Positions 1-11,582 of a stretch of DNA of 64,000 nt are shown here, piece by piece. The notes under the pieces are model-generated. The model saw nothing but the letters and a program-made list of their open reading frames with translations, was not told the origin of the DNA and ran no database searches. The position numbers and the translations under genes are program-made. Location of the stretch: assembly GCA_040880125.1 (NCBI GenBank), contig JBBDJB010000003.1, forward strand, positions 124,001 to 188,000. Reading direction: 5' to 3'. Source of the DNA: JBBDJB01 sp040880125. Lineage in GTDB: Bacteria > Planctomycetota > Planctomycetia > Pirellulales > JBBDJB01. Position 1 is the stretch's first letter, and each line of letters starts with the position of its first letter.

Positions 1-1128
1 GGACTGCGGCGATATCGCGCCACGGATGCCGACGATCGCCCGGTGGGCACGCTCGGCCCGGTCACCGAACAGGGCTTCATCTTTCAGCGGTTCAACGAAC
101 TGGTCTGCATCGATCCGGTCAGCGGCGAGGAAATCTGGGTGCGCCACGATGTGCCGCCGGGCGTGGATCTATTCGGCGATGACGAATATCTGTTCGTCGT
201 GCCGCAAGACGCCACCGAGGCGCAGGTGTATCGCCCCCTGGACGGCAAGCTGCTGGGAATTCGGCCGGTGCCCTCCGCCGAGGAGCGTGTCAGCCACGTC
301 GGCGGTCACGTGCTGCGGCTTCGCAACGAAGGGGTTAATTCTTCGATCGGCCTGGTGGACGTCTGGAATCAGCGCGAGCTGTGGGAAAAGCAGTTTCCTC
401 GTTCCGCGAAGACATGGCTCAACGATGGCGACTCGCTCGCCGTTATGCAGACGGACGGCCGATTCCAGCTTGTCGAGCTCGACAGCGGCGAATTGGCGAT
501 CGACGAACTGCTCGAGCCCGAACCGGAATTGTCAAACATCTACATGATCAACACGCCCGAGCAGTACTTTTTGGTCGTTGACCACGGCCACCGCCGCGTG
601 GAGCGCCAGCAAGGCATCAATATTCAGCCGGTACCCGGCGGCGTTCAGGAGAATCCGCTGGTGAGTGGACGCATTTACGCGTTCGGCCGGGAGAGCGGAG
701 CGCCGCAGTGGGACACGCCGGTGACGGTTCAGGTGCGGGGCGTGCTGCTGACGCAGCCGGCCGATCTGCCGGTGCTGGCCTTCGTGCAGCAGGTCACTCA
801 GCCGCCGCGGGGCGGCCGGCAGCGGACCACGACTTCAGTATTGTGCATCGACAAGCGGACCGGCGAGCGGCTGTTTGAGAAGTCCGACTTCCCCTTCACT
901 TCGACAACCTACTCGCTGCAGGGACGCGCGGAGGACCGGGTCGTCACGCTCTCGCTGCCGAACCAATCGGTCACGATGGAGTTTACCGACGAACCGGTGC
1001 CGCCGGAACCGCCGATGCAGGCGGACCTGGCCGAAGCGGACACTTCGGGAAATTCCCTCGTCAACATCCTGTTCAAGGCACTCCCTCGCGCCGGCCGGCA
1101 GAGCGAACAGCAGTCCGACGAGCCGTAG
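1..1128 (+). CDS. C-terminal part of a PQQ-like beta-propeller protein (5' partial)
   Basis: The frame is open from base 1, so the true start lies upstream. The visible 375 residues have the rhythm of PQQ/WD40-like blades: short strands ending in phrases such as LVCIDPVSGEEIWVR and VLCIDKRTGERLFEKS, which resemble the D-x-x-T/S-G-E-x-x-W signature of PQQ-type repeats. The tail, after about residue 320, is Pro/Ala/Glu-rich and probably disordered. Planctomycetes carry many very large exported proteins with this repeat, often preceded by a tetratricopeptide or membrane part. The portion before the window would decide the class. It is followed after 86 bases by the terpene-cyclase-fold gene in the same direction. 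The fold is fairly sure; the function is not known. Confidence 0.75.
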   Translation, partial: GLRRYRATDADDRPVGTLGPVTEQGFIFQRFNELVCIDPVSGEEIWVRHDVPPGVDLFGDDEYLFVVPQDATEAQVYRPLDGKLLGIRPVPSAEERVSHVGGHVLRLRNEGVNSSIGLVDVWNQRELWEKQFPRSAKTWLNDGDSLAVMQTDGRFQLVELDSGELAIDELLEPEPELSNIYMINTPEQYFLVVDHGHRRVERQQGINIQPVPGGVQENPLVSGRIYAFGRESGAPQWDTPVTVQVRGVLLTQPADLPVLAFVQQVTQPPRGGRQRTTTSVLCIDKRTGERLFEKSDFPFTSTTYSLQGRAEDRVVTLSLPNQSVTMEFTDEPVPPEPPMQADLAEADTSGNSLVNILFKALPRAGRQSEQQSDEP

Positions 1129-1214
1129 TCGGAGCGGTTTTGGCCGGCCGCGAGAACGAAAGTTTTCCGTAATTGCGTCGCTCAATAATGCGAGACAAAT
1201 CGGTGAGGCCCACA

Positions 1215-2270
1215 ATGCAACGGCCACTTTACATCCACGTGCTGGTGGCGACGACGACCGCGGCGTGCGTCCTACTGCTCGGCGCCGCCCGCCTCCGCGC
1301 CGCCGATCCGCAGGTCCAGACGGTCGTCAGCCAGGGACTCGACTGGGTCGCCGCCACGCAGTCGCGGCTAGGGCACTGGTCGGCCAATGACGGGCAATAT
1401 CCCACCGCCATGACTGCATTGGCCGGAATGGCGCTGGCCTGCGAGGGTTCGACCACGACCCAGGGAAAATACGCTCCTAACCTTCGCAAGGCCGTCGATT
1501 ATCTGCTCAGCCGCAGCCGCTCCAACGGCTTGATCGGCGATCCGGTCCGCGACGACCGCTACACCTATGGCCACGGCTTTTCCATGCTCTTTCTCTCGCA
1601 GATCCTCGGTGAAGAAGAAGACAAAGCCCGCCGTCAGGAGTTAGTCGACGTGCTCACGCGGGCCGTGCAGTTCACCGGCTACGCACAGACCGATGCCGGC
1701 GGCTGGGGGTACGTCAGCGCGCAGGACGGCAACGGCTTCGACGAAGGCTCGACCACGATCACCCAGGTGCAAGGCCTCCGGGGGTGTCGCAATGCGGGCA
1801 TTCCCGTGCCGCGGGAGATTGTCGACAAGGCCGTCAAATATATCAAAGACTGCACGATGGCCGACGGCGGCGTGCAATACAGTTCCAAGGGCGGCGGCGG
1901 CCGTCCCGCCATCAGCGCCGCGGCGATCGCCTGCCTGTTCAATGCCGGCGAGTACGACAGCGAGTACGTGCCGCGCGTGATGTCCTATTGCGAGAAGCAC
2001 CTGGGCAACATCTCGCACCAGGGCTTCGGGCACTGGCACTACGCCCACTACTACTATTCACAGGTTCAATACCGTCAGGGCGGCGATGAATGGAAAACCT
2101 ATCGCGACCAACTCTTTTCCAAGATCATTGCCGAGGCGAAGCAGGACGATCAGTCGGGCAAGGCTCTGTTGTACTGGGACCAGGGTTACATCGGTCCGAT
2201 CTACACCACGGCGATCAACCTGACCGTCCTCCAATTGGAAAACGCAACCTTACCGATCTATCAGCGGTAA
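1215..2270 (+). CDS. Secreted prenyltransferase/squalene-oxidase repeat (terpene-cyclase fold) protein
   Basis: 351 residues. The ATG at 1215 is preferred because GGTGAGG lies 7 bases before it and it begins a clear signal peptide (MQRPLYIHVLVATTTAACVL, cleavage near RAADP). An in-frame ATG at 1188 is the alternative. The mature part has alpha/alpha-barrel repeats of the squalene-cyclase type, for example QTDAGGWGYV near residue 160 and MADGGVQYSSKG near 215. The DxDD motif of true squalene-hopene cyclases is not visible and the protein is about half their length. It is therefore more likely a binding or structural relative than a cyclase. It lies 126 bases before moxR and is probably part of the same gene cluster. 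A periplasmic or envelope role is inferred. Confidence 0.75.
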   Translation: MQRPLYIHVLVATTTAACVLLLGAARLRAADPQVQTVVSQGLDWVAATQSRLGHWSANDGQYPTAMTALAGMALACEGSTTTQGKYAPNLRKAVDYLLSRSRSNGLIGDPVRDDRYTYGHGFSMLFLSQILGEEEDKARRQELVDVLTRAVQFTGYAQTDAGGWGYVSAQDGNGFDEGSTTITQVQGLRGCRNAGIPVPREIVDKAVKYIKDCTMADGGVQYSSKGGGGRPAISAAAIACLFNAGEYDSEYVPRVMSYCEKHLGNISHQGFGHWHYAHYYYSQVQYRQGGDEWKTYRDQLFSKIIAEAKQDDQSGKALLYWDQGYIGPIYTTAINLTVLQLENATLPIYQR

Positions 2271-2396
2271 TCGAAGCGAGCCTACGAAGCGCGATTGCCG
2301 CTCCAAGCACAGACAGAAATATCTGCGCCACCATGCAGGCGATCTACAGAAATTGACTCCCGGAATTGGAAAAGCTCCTCCTGAGGTAAACGCAAC

Positions 2397-3452
<1,056 letters not shown>

Positions 3453-4378
3453 GGCGATCGGGCGGCTGTCCCGGCTGGAAATCCGCGCGCGTCACATCGT
3501 GGAAGGATTCCTGGCGGGCATGCACCGCAGCCCCTATTTCGGGCAGTCGATCGAGTTCCTCCAGCACCGCGAGTACACCGCCGGCGACGATCTGCGGCAC
3601 GTCGACTGGAAGGTCTGGGCCAAGCAGGACCGCTACTACGTTAAGCAGTACGAAGAAGAAACGAATCTACGCTGCACGATGCTGGTTGACGTGTCCGGCA
3701 GCATGCAGTACGGCAGGGGCCCGCTGAACAAGTACGAGTACGGAGCGACCATCGCCGCCAGCCTGGCCTACCTGCTGCTTCGCCAACAGGACGGGGTCGG
3801 TTGCATTACGTTCGACGACGCGGTGCGCAACACCGTGCCGCTGCGCTCGAAGCGAAACCACCTGGGCGCGATCGTCAAGTCGCTCGCCGTGAGCGAGCCG
3901 CGCGAAAAGACTGATCTGCACCGCATTCTCTACGACGTCGCCGAACGTCAACCGCGGCGCGGCATGATCTTGATGATTTCCGATCTATTGGGCGACGCGG
4001 AGGCAACCCTCAAGGGACTCAAGCTGCTTCGCCAGCGCGGGCACGATGTCATGGTCTTTCACGTGATGGACGACGACGAGTTGGACTTCCCCTTCGACGG
4101 GCCAACGCGCTTCGAAGGCCTGGAGATGCCCGATCACCTGAACTGCAATCCGCGGGCGCTACGCGAGGGATATCTGGAAGCGCTAAACGCCTTTCTCGAC
4201 ACCATCCGTTTGGGCTGTGCTCGCCACAGTATCGACTACGCCCTGCTGCGGACGAGCCAGCCGCTGGACGCGGCGCTTTCGCACTACTTGAGCAATCGGC
4301 TGGGAATGCATCACCGCAATTGACGCGATGTGCCGTAGGAACTTTTCAGAGACGAAGTCGCCGCGATAACCCGCGGCC

Positions 4379-6622
4379 ATGAGGAACCGGACGCTCGTGT
4401 TTTTATTCCCTACGCTACTTTGGATCGGTTTGCCGCTTATTGCGGTGCCGCTGTTGATCCATCTGATCAACATGCTGCGCCACCGCCGCGTGCGCTGGGC
4501 CGCCATGGACTTTCTGCTGCAAAGCCAGCGGAAGCATCGCAGGTGGATCATGCTGAAGCAGCTTTTGCTGCTAATGGCGCGGATGGGCGCGGTGGCCGTG
4601 ATCGTGCTGATGCTTTCGCAGCCGGTGCTCCGTAGCGAGTGGGGCGAACTGCTCGGCGGCGCAAAAACCCACCAGGTCGTGCTGCTGGACGACAGCTTCT
4701 CGATGAGCGACCGCTGGCCGAACACCAGCGCGTTCGATCAGGCCAAGGCGGTCGTCGGCCGATTGGCAGAGATGTCAAGCGAACAGGGCGGCGCCCGGGC
4801 GTTCTCGCTGCTGCGGTTTTCGCAGGCCGCGCGGATGACGGCCGGTTCGCAGCCGGACCTGGTTCAAGAGACCGTCGACTCCGGCTTTCAAGTGCGGCTG
4901 GAAAAGCTGCTCGGCCCGATGCAGCCGTCGCAGACCGCGGCCAGCCCGATGGAAGCAATCACCGCGCTACGCCGCTTGCCGACGAAAGCCGGCGACGAGA
5001 ATCGCATCGTCTACATCGTCTCCGACTTCCGCTCCCGCGAGTGGGACGACGTCACCGATCTGCGCAAACTGCTGGAGGAGCTGCGCGAGACCGGCGCCGA
5101 GCTGCACCTGGTGCAGTGCGTTGACGAGGCCCGGCCGAATCTTGCCATCGCTTCGCTGGCGCCCTCGGGCGGAACGCAGTCGGCCGGCGTCGAGATGCTG
5201 ATGGAACTGGCCATCACCAATTACGGGGACGTGGCCGCCAAGCAGGTCGCCGTGCAACTGCAAGAGGACGGCTATCCGCGGCCGGCGGTCGTGGTCGATC
5301 AGATCGAGCCGCGAGAGACCGTCAAGCGGGTGTTTCGGCTGAACTTCACCACGGCCGGACCGCACACGGTGGCGGCCACGCTACCCTCCGACGCGGTGCG
5401 CACCGACAACGTCCGCTATTGGGCCATCGATCTGCCCGACGCAATCGGCGTGCTGCTGATCGACGGCTCGCGCGAAGCGCGGGACGCGTACTTCCTGGCG
5501 TCGGCGCTCGCTCCCGGTGGCAAAGTGCAAACCGGCCTGCGAACGCAGATCGAATCTCCTCGCTTTCTGCGCCAGCACGATCGTCTTTCGGACTACTCCG
5601 CGATCTACTTGTCGAACGTCGATCGGCTCGACCCGCCCGAGATCGATGCTCTCGAGGAGTACGTTCGTAATGGCGGTGGCGTGGCGTTTTTTCTGGGCGA
5701 GCTGTCGCGCGGCCCGTTCATCACTGAGCAGCTTTACCGCGAAGGCGAAGGGCTGTTCCCCGCACCCGTAACCATTTCGACCGAACTGCTCGTCGACCGG
5801 CTGGAACAGTCGCCGGACCTGGTAGTCACGCAGCATCCGATGTTTTCGGTGTTCGCCAGCGAGCGCAACAGCTTCATCAACATGGTGAAGGTCTCGCGCT
5901 ACTTCGCCGTGGCCGACGGTTGGCAGCCCGAGCCCCGCAGCGGCACGCGAGTTATCGCCCGGCTGCGCAACGGCGCGCCGCTGGCGATGGAAAAGAAGTT
6001 CGGCGACGGCAAGGTAGTCGCCCTGCTCAGCAAGGCATCGCCCGAGCCGACCCAGCTCGGCAGTTGGAACAACTGGGGACGCAACAATCCGAGCTTCGTC
6101 GTCGCCATGTTGGAGCTGCAAAACTACCTGGCAAGCACCGGAAGCTATGAAAGCCACTACGAGGTCGGCCAGCAGGCTTCGATCGAGCTGGACCCGCAGG
6201 AGTATCAGCCGGAGGTGCGCCTGGCCACGCCACCGGAGGGCCCCGGCGAATTGATGGTGGACGCGGTCGCCGAATCCGAGAAGCTGGTCGCCGCTCTGCC
6301 GGAACTGTCCGCCGGCGGGTTCTACGAAGCGACACTCACCACCAAGGAGGGCCGGCAGGAGCACCGCGTGCTGGCGTGCAATGTCATCGCCGCGGAAGGC
6401 GACCTGGAGCTGATCGACCGCGCAGGCATCCGCTCGCGGCTCGACGGGATCGATCACATGTACCACCGGGCCGAGGACCTGCAATTTGATCCGCAGCAAC
6501 TGGCCGGCTTCAATCTGAGCGATAGCCTGCTGTACGCACTTTTGGCCCTGCTGATCGGCGAGCAGATTCTGGCCTACTCGGCCAGTTATCATCCGTCCTC
6601 CGCAAAAGGAGGCCCGCGATGA
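4379..6622 (+). CDS. BatA-like membrane protein with VWA domain
   Basis: 747 residues. The N-terminus has the two membrane spans of the BatA family: LWIGLPLIAVPLLIHLINML at 15-34, then an RHRRVRWAAMDFLL stretch, then a second span near 70-85. A VWA domain follows with DDSFSMSDRW near residue 105. The middle holds beta-rich segments and a GATase-like region (VLLIDGSREARDAYFLASAL near 360, then GGGVAFFLGEL near 430). A last hydrophobic segment near 725 (LLYALLALLIGEQ) anchors the C-terminus. The stop overlaps the next start by 4 bases (ATGA at 6619). The next gene has a strong AAAAGGAGG ribosome site at 6604-6612, within this coding sequence. The domain layout suggests an envelope-facing receptor or scaffold for MoxR. 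Confidence 0.9.
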   Translation: MRNRTLVFLFPTLLWIGLPLIAVPLLIHLINMLRHRRVRWAAMDFLLQSQRKHRRWIMLKQLLLLMARMGAVAVIVLMLSQPVLRSEWGELLGGAKTHQVVLLDDSFSMSDRWPNTSAFDQAKAVVGRLAEMSSEQGGARAFSLLRFSQAARMTAGSQPDLVQETVDSGFQVRLEKLLGPMQPSQTAASPMEAITALRRLPTKAGDENRIVYIVSDFRSREWDDVTDLRKLLEELRETGAELHLVQCVDEARPNLAIASLAPSGGTQSAGVEMLMELAITNYGDVAAKQVAVQLQEDGYPRPAVVVDQIEPRETVKRVFRLNFTTAGPHTVAATLPSDAVRTDNVRYWAIDLPDAIGVLLIDGSREARDAYFLASALAPGGKVQTGLRTQIESPRFLRQHDRLSDYSAIYLSNVDRLDPPEIDALEEYVRNGGGVAFFLGELSRGPFITEQLYREGEGLFPAPVTISTELLVDRLEQSPDLVVTQHPMFSVFASERNSFINMVKVSRYFAVADGWQPEPRSGTRVIARLRNGAPLAMEKKFGDGKVVALLSKASPEPTQLGSWNNWGRNNPSFVVAMLELQNYLASTGSYESHYEVGQQASIELDPQEYQPEVRLATPPEGPGELMVDAVAESEKLVAALPELSAGGFYEATLTTKEGRQEHRVLACNVIAAEGDLELIDRAGIRSRLDGIDHMYHRAEDLQFDPQQLAGFNLSDSLLYALLALLIGEQILAYSASYHPSSAKGGPR

Positions 6623-9087
6623 TGTTTCCTCACATGGCACTTTTGGCGCAGGCAACCGACGCCGCCTCCCAGGCGACCGGTCGCACCGTCTATGAGCTGG
6701 CCCGATTGAAGGTTTTTGACGACCCGCGACTGCTGGTCGGCGGTCTGGTTGTGGTTGCGGCGTGCCTCGGCGCGTTCGTCTGGTTCATGTACCGGCGCGA
6801 CACCACCGAGCAGAGCCGCCTCACGCGCTGGGTGCTGATCGCACTGCGCACCACAGCACTGGCGGGCATACTTTTCTTTTTCCTCCATCTCGAAAAGCGG
6901 GCCGAGCGCGAGATTGTGCACAACTCCCGCGTGCTGATCCTGGTCGACTCCAGCCAGAGCATGGGCCTGCACGATAGCGATTCCACCGGAGTTCCCGCCA
7001 CGCCCAGCCGGATGGACGTGGTCGTCGAGCAGCTCACGCGAGGGCCAATGCTGGACGAACTGCGCCGGGTGCACGACGTCGTGCTCGCCCGCTTCGATAG
7101 CGAAACGGTGCGGTTGGCGTCGCTCGTGAAGCGACCGGTGGAGTCCACCGCCGGCGGCGTCGAAGTGAGCCGCGTCGGCCGGGAGCAGATCGCCTGGCAA
7201 GAGATCCTGGTGCCGCAGGGCACCGAGACGCGGCTGGGCGAGGCGCTCCGCACGGCGCTCAACGAACAGCGGGGATCGCCGCTGGCGGCCGTGGTGGTAG
7301 TCACTGATGGCGCCCAAAACGCCGGCATCGAGCCGGCTGCAGGCATTGAACTGGCCAAGGAGGCGGAAGTTCCCATCTACACGATCGGCATCGGCTCCGC
7401 TCAGCGTCCCGAGAGCGTCCGCGTGGGCGACTTTCTCGCTCCCGCCCGGGCGTATCCCGGCGACGCCTTCACCGTCACCGGCTATATCCAGTCGCAAGGC
7501 CTGGCCAATCGCACGGTCACGGTCGAGCTTTACTCCCAGCCGGCGGGCGACGAGCAAGCGGTGCCAGCCCTGGAAGGGTCCCAGCGCGTCACGCTGGCGG
7601 GCGACGGCGAGGCGGTGCCGGTGAAATACGAAATCACTCCGGACGCGCCCGGGCGACGAACTTACGAATTGCGCATCAGCGCGCCGGCCGAGGATCGCAA
7701 CGCCGCCGACAACACGCAACAGATCGACGTCGAGGTGGTGGACCGGCAAACTCGCGTGCTGCTGATCGCCGGTGGACCGACCCGCGAGTACCGCTTTCTG
7801 CGGAACCAGTTGCGGCGCGACAAGGACATCATCGTAGACGTCTGGCTACAAACCGCCCAGGAAGGCGTCTCGCAAGACGCCAACGCAATCCTGGACGACT
7901 TTTGCACCACGCGCGAAGAGCTGTTCCAGTACGACGCGATCGTCGCCTTCGATCCCGATTGGGAGTTGCTCGCTCCCGATCAGGTTGACCTGTTGGAGCA
8001 GTGGGTCGCCGAGCAGGCGGGCGGGCTGATCACGGTCGCCGGGCCAATCCACACGACCTCCTGGTCGCGCAATACGCAGATGGCCAAGATCCTCGACCTG
8101 TATCCGGTCGAGTTCCAGCGACGGCTTTCGCTGCTGGACGATGCGGAGTACGGGGCCACCACCGCCTGGCCGCTGAAGTTCACCCGGGAAGGGATGGACG
8201 CCGAGTTCCTGTGGATTGAAGACAGCGCGGTCGCCAGCGCCCAAGCGTGGCAGGACTTCCCCGGCGTGTACGGTCACTACGGCGTCAAGGGCGCCAAACC
8301 GGGGGCCAGTGTCTACGCCCGGTTTTCCGATCCCGAGGCCATCCAGTCGGGCGAGCTGCCGGTCTACTTTGCCGGACAGTTCTACGGTGCCGGGCGCGTG
8401 TTCTACTTGGGCAGCGGAGAGATGTGGCGCCTCCGCAGCGAAAGCGAGTCGTATTTCGAGCGCTTCTACACGAAGCTCATTCGCCACGTCTCCCAGGGGC
8501 GGCTGCTACGCGGCTCCAGCCGCGGCATTTTGATGGTCCAGCACGACCGCTACCTGTTGGGCGATACGGTCGACGTTCGCGCGCAGCTCTCGGACGAGCA
8601 GCACGAGCCGTTCGATGCGCCCAGCATCGCACTGCAAGTGACTCGGCCCGACAGCACGACGCAAACGGTCGTTCTGGCGGCGGATACGGCGCGCAAGGGC
8701 AACTTTCGCGGCCAGTTTACCGTGCTCCAGGAAGGCGCCTTTCGGCTCGACTTGCCGGTGCCCGAGACGGTCGACGAACAACTAACGCGGCGCGTACAGG
8801 TGCGCGTGCCGGATTTGGAGCGCGAAAACCCGCAGCGCGACGACGCCCTGCTCAGTGAGATTGCCAGCGCCACCGGCGGCATCTACTACGTCGGCTTCGA
8901 TGCAGCGCTGGGCCGCGGCGGCAGCAAACCGCTGGTGGGGCAACTGCCGGATCGCACCGAGATCACCCGGCTGCTCGGCGCGCCGGACCAGGAGTTTGAA
9001 AGGCGCTTGATGTATATCCTGCTCGCCGTTGTGTGCGGGGCGCTTTGTCTGGAGTGGCTGATTCGCCGCCTGTCGCGGCTGGCCTGA
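6619..9087 (+). CDS. VWA and glutamine-amidotransferase-like membrane protein
   Basis: 822 residues. Two N-terminal membrane segments (near 35-55 and 75-92) precede a VWA domain with the MIDAS motif DSSQSM near residue 112. A class I GATase-like region follows near 375-500 (VLLIAGGPTREYRFLRNQLR, then GGLITVAGPIHT). No catalytic Cys-His-Glu set of a true amidotransferase is evident, so it is probably structural. A C-terminal hydrophobic segment (MYILLAVVCGALCLEWLI near 800) closes it. The family is common in planctomycetes directly after BatA-like genes. It starts inside the stop of the previous gene, with the Shine-Dalgarno sequence noted there, so the two products are probably made in equal amounts and form one membrane complex. 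Confidence 0.88.
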   Translation: MMFPHMALLAQATDAASQATGRTVYELARLKVFDDPRLLVGGLVVVAACLGAFVWFMYRRDTTEQSRLTRWVLIALRTTALAGILFFFLHLEKRAEREIVHNSRVLILVDSSQSMGLHDSDSTGVPATPSRMDVVVEQLTRGPMLDELRRVHDVVLARFDSETVRLASLVKRPVESTAGGVEVSRVGREQIAWQEILVPQGTETRLGEALRTALNEQRGSPLAAVVVVTDGAQNAGIEPAAGIELAKEAEVPIYTIGIGSAQRPESVRVGDFLAPARAYPGDAFTVTGYIQSQGLANRTVTVELYSQPAGDEQAVPALEGSQRVTLAGDGEAVPVKYEITPDAPGRRTYELRISAPAEDRNAADNTQQIDVEVVDRQTRVLLIAGGPTREYRFLRNQLRRDKDIIVDVWLQTAQEGVSQDANAILDDFCTTREELFQYDAIVAFDPDWELLAPDQVDLLEQWVAEQAGGLITVAGPIHTTSWSRNTQMAKILDLYPVEFQRRLSLLDDAEYGATTAWPLKFTREGMDAEFLWIEDSAVASAQAWQDFPGVYGHYGVKGAKPGASVYARFSDPEAIQSGELPVYFAGQFYGAGRVFYLGSGEMWRLRSESESYFERFYTKLIRHVSQGRLLRGSSRGILMVQHDRYLLGDTVDVRAQLSDEQHEPFDAPSIALQVTRPDSTTQTVVLAADTARKGNFRGQFTVLQEGAFRLDLPVPETVDEQLTRRVQVRVPDLERENPQRDDALLSEIASATGGIYYVGFDAALGRGGSKPLVGQLPDRTEITRLLGAPDQEFERRLMYILLAVVCGALCLEWLIRRLSRLA

Positions 9088-9144
9088 CCGCACGAACTGG
9101 AACCGAACCCCACAACCCGATGAGAAACAACTGACGTCAAAATC

Positions 9145-11490
9145 ATGGCCACGGCAGTAAGACCACTTTCCGGCGAGGGCCCCATCGCGGCCCGCTCGAT
9201 CGACGCCCTGCTGGCGCGGCTGCGCCGGCGGATCCGGCTGTACGTCTGGATCGAGGGGTTGGCGTCGATCGTCATCGCCCTGGGCGTCGCCTTTTGGGCC
9301 GGGCTCGCCCTGGACTGGTTGCTGGAGCCTTCGCCGGCGGTGCGTATTGTCGCGCTGGCGGTGGTGGCGGCAATCGTCGGCGTGGTGGCGTATCGCCGGT
9401 TGCTGCGCCGGGCGTTCGTACCGCTGTCTGATACGAGCATGGCCCTGCTCCTGGAGCGGCGCTATCGGGATTTCGATGAAAGCCTGCTCACTGTCGTCGA
9501 ACTCTCGCGGCGGCCGCCCGGAGACTCCTCCTACGATCTGGAAATGTTGCGGCACACCGGCGATCAGGCCGCGCTCCGCTCGCAGCGAGTCCGGCTCGGC
9601 GCGATCTTCGATCCCAGGCCGCTGCTGAGGGGTGTCTCGGCCGCGGTGCTACTGGTTGCGTCCATCGTCGCCTTTGGGGTGTTCAGTTCCGATGCATTCA
9701 GCTTCTGGATCGATCGCATCGCACTAACACCGGAGCCCTGGCCGCGCAACACCCGGCTGATGGTTGCGGGCTTCGAGGAGAACGAACATGGCATCCGCAC
9801 CGTCCGCGTCGGGCGCGACGGCGACCTGGAGCTTATCGTCCAGGCCGATCTCGACATGCCGGCTCCGCCGCCCGAGAGCGTCGAAATCCGCTATCGCATG
9901 GCCGACGGGGCACGCGGCCGCGACTCCATGACGCGCATCGGCCGGGCCCTGCCGGGGCGCGACGAATTCCAGGTCTACCGCTACGAGTTCAAGGACATCG
10001 TCTCCGACTTCACGTTTGACGTCGTCGGCGGAGACGACCGCGTGGAGGGGCTGCAGGTCGAAGTGGTCGATCGCCCGCAGTTTGTCGGGATGACGCTCGA
10101 ATTGACGTACCCCGCGTACATGCAGCGCGATCCGCGGAACGTCGAGGTCAGCGGCGTGATGCCAGTCCCCGAGGGGACGCGGCTGGGCATCCGCGCCCAG
10201 GCCAACAAGCCGCTCAGCCACGTCGTCGTCCAGGATGTCGATCAGCAGACCCGCAACGAGATCGAAATGACCGGCGCGGTCGACCGCCAGGTCTTCCAGT
10301 ACAAACTTCCGCCGCTGGATGGTGACAAGCTGTTGACTTTCTTGCTGCTGGACGACGACGGTATCCAAACCCGCGAGCCATACCGCCTGTCGCTCAGCAT
10401 GGTGGCCGATGAGACGCCGCAGGTGGCGGTGGGTCTAACCGGCATCGGCACTTCGATCACGCCCGACGCGCGGATACCCTTCTCCGGAAAGGTGCTCGAC
10501 GACTACGCCCTGCAAGAGGCGTGGTTCGAATACCAGGTCGACGAAGGCGAGCCCCGGCGGCAGATGTTCGAGCCGGCGCCCGCCGGGGCGCTGCAGGTCG
10601 ATGTCGATCAAGCGCTCGACGCCCGCGACTGGAACGATGCCGATCGGCTCACGCCCGGTCAGCGACTGGTGATGTCGGTCCAGGCGACCGACCGCTACGA
10701 CCTGGCTGGCGAGCCGCATGTCGGCTCCAGCCAGCGATTCTTGCTGGATGTGGTCACGCCGGATCAGCTTCGCGCGATGCTCGAAGGCCGCGAGGGAATG
10801 CTCCGCGAGCGATTCGAGACGATCGTCGCGGAGATGACCGAAACTCGTGACCTGTTGGCCCGCGTCGAGCTTTTGAGCGATGTCGACTCGCCGCAACCGG
10901 GCAGTGAGACGGACGAAGAGCCGTCCGTGGACGAAGCCGAGGGCGCAGAGGAATCGGCCACAGCCCAGGAGACCGCCTTAGAAGATTCTGCTGACGACAC
11001 CGCCGACCAAGCCGCCCGCACGGAGGATGCCGATCGACAGACCGCCCAGCATCGCCTCCGGGTGGTGCGCGCGGAACAGAATGTGCAAAGAACCGCCCAT
11101 GAGACGCTGGGCGTCGCCGCCGCCTTCGACGAGATCCGCGAAGAGCTGATCAACAACCGCATCGACAACGAGGAAGTCAAGCGGCGGCTCCAAGACGAAA
11201 TTGCCGATCCGCTTAAGAACATCGGCCAGACGTTGGTTCCGGCGCTTGAGGAAAGCCTGGGCGAGTTGAAGGGGCAGATCGGCGATCCGGCCGCGGGCGA
11301 GCCGAAATTAGCGGAAGTTCTGCGGCAATCGGACGAGGTCCTGGTGGCCATGCAGCAGGTTCTCGACAAAATGCTGGAACTGGAAGATTACAATGAAGTG
11401 ATAGAATTGTTGCGGGGAATCATTGAGGAACAGCAGCAGCTCAACGAGCGGACCCAGCGCCGCCGGCGTGAGCGGCTGTTGGAGAACTAG
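9145..11490 (+). CDS. Large membrane protein with coiled-coil C-terminus (DUF4175-like)
   Basis: 781 residues. Two hydrophobic spans occur near residues 35-55 and 60-82, and a third near 160-180 (AAVLLVASIVAFGVFSS). A long exported beta-rich region (about 190-535) follows. From about 540 to the end it is charged and helical, with an acidic, low-complexity linker rich in Glu, Ala and Asp (about 585-640) and a coiled coil near 650-780 that ends in EEQQQLNERTQRRRRER. The layout resembles the proteobacterial DUF4175 proteins, which also sit near MoxR/VWA genes, but I cannot confirm homology. It lies 57 bases after the VWA/GATase gene and 92 bases before the Glu-rich helical protein. Confidence 0.8.
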   Translation: MATAVRPLSGEGPIAARSIDALLARLRRRIRLYVWIEGLASIVIALGVAFWAGLALDWLLEPSPAVRIVALAVVAAIVGVVAYRRLLRRAFVPLSDTSMALLLERRYRDFDESLLTVVELSRRPPGDSSYDLEMLRHTGDQAALRSQRVRLGAIFDPRPLLRGVSAAVLLVASIVAFGVFSSDAFSFWIDRIALTPEPWPRNTRLMVAGFEENEHGIRTVRVGRDGDLELIVQADLDMPAPPPESVEIRYRMADGARGRDSMTRIGRALPGRDEFQVYRYEFKDIVSDFTFDVVGGDDRVEGLQVEVVDRPQFVGMTLELTYPAYMQRDPRNVEVSGVMPVPEGTRLGIRAQANKPLSHVVVQDVDQQTRNEIEMTGAVDRQVFQYKLPPLDGDKLLTFLLLDDDGIQTREPYRLSLSMVADETPQVAVGLTGIGTSITPDARIPFSGKVLDDYALQEAWFEYQVDEGEPRRQMFEPAPAGALQVDVDQALDARDWNDADRLTPGQRLVMSVQATDRYDLAGEPHVGSSQRFLLDVVTPDQLRAMLEGREGMLRERFETIVAEMTETRDLLARVELLSDVDSPQPGSETDEEPSVDEAEGAEESATAQETALEDSADDTADQAARTEDADRQTAQHRLRVVRAEQNVQRTAHETLGVAAAFDEIREELINNRIDNEEVKRRLQDEIADPLKNIGQTLVPALEESLGELKGQIGDPAAGEPKLAEVLRQSDEVLVAMQQVLDKMLELEDYNEVIELLRGIIEEQQQLNERTQRRRRERLLEN

Positions 11491-11582
11491 GCGGCTGACT
11501 TATGCATTATTGTCTACCTTCACCGGGCATGCCTGCCGCAGCAAGCGGCAACCGCTGCCCAATGGCGAGGCGAACATCCGTC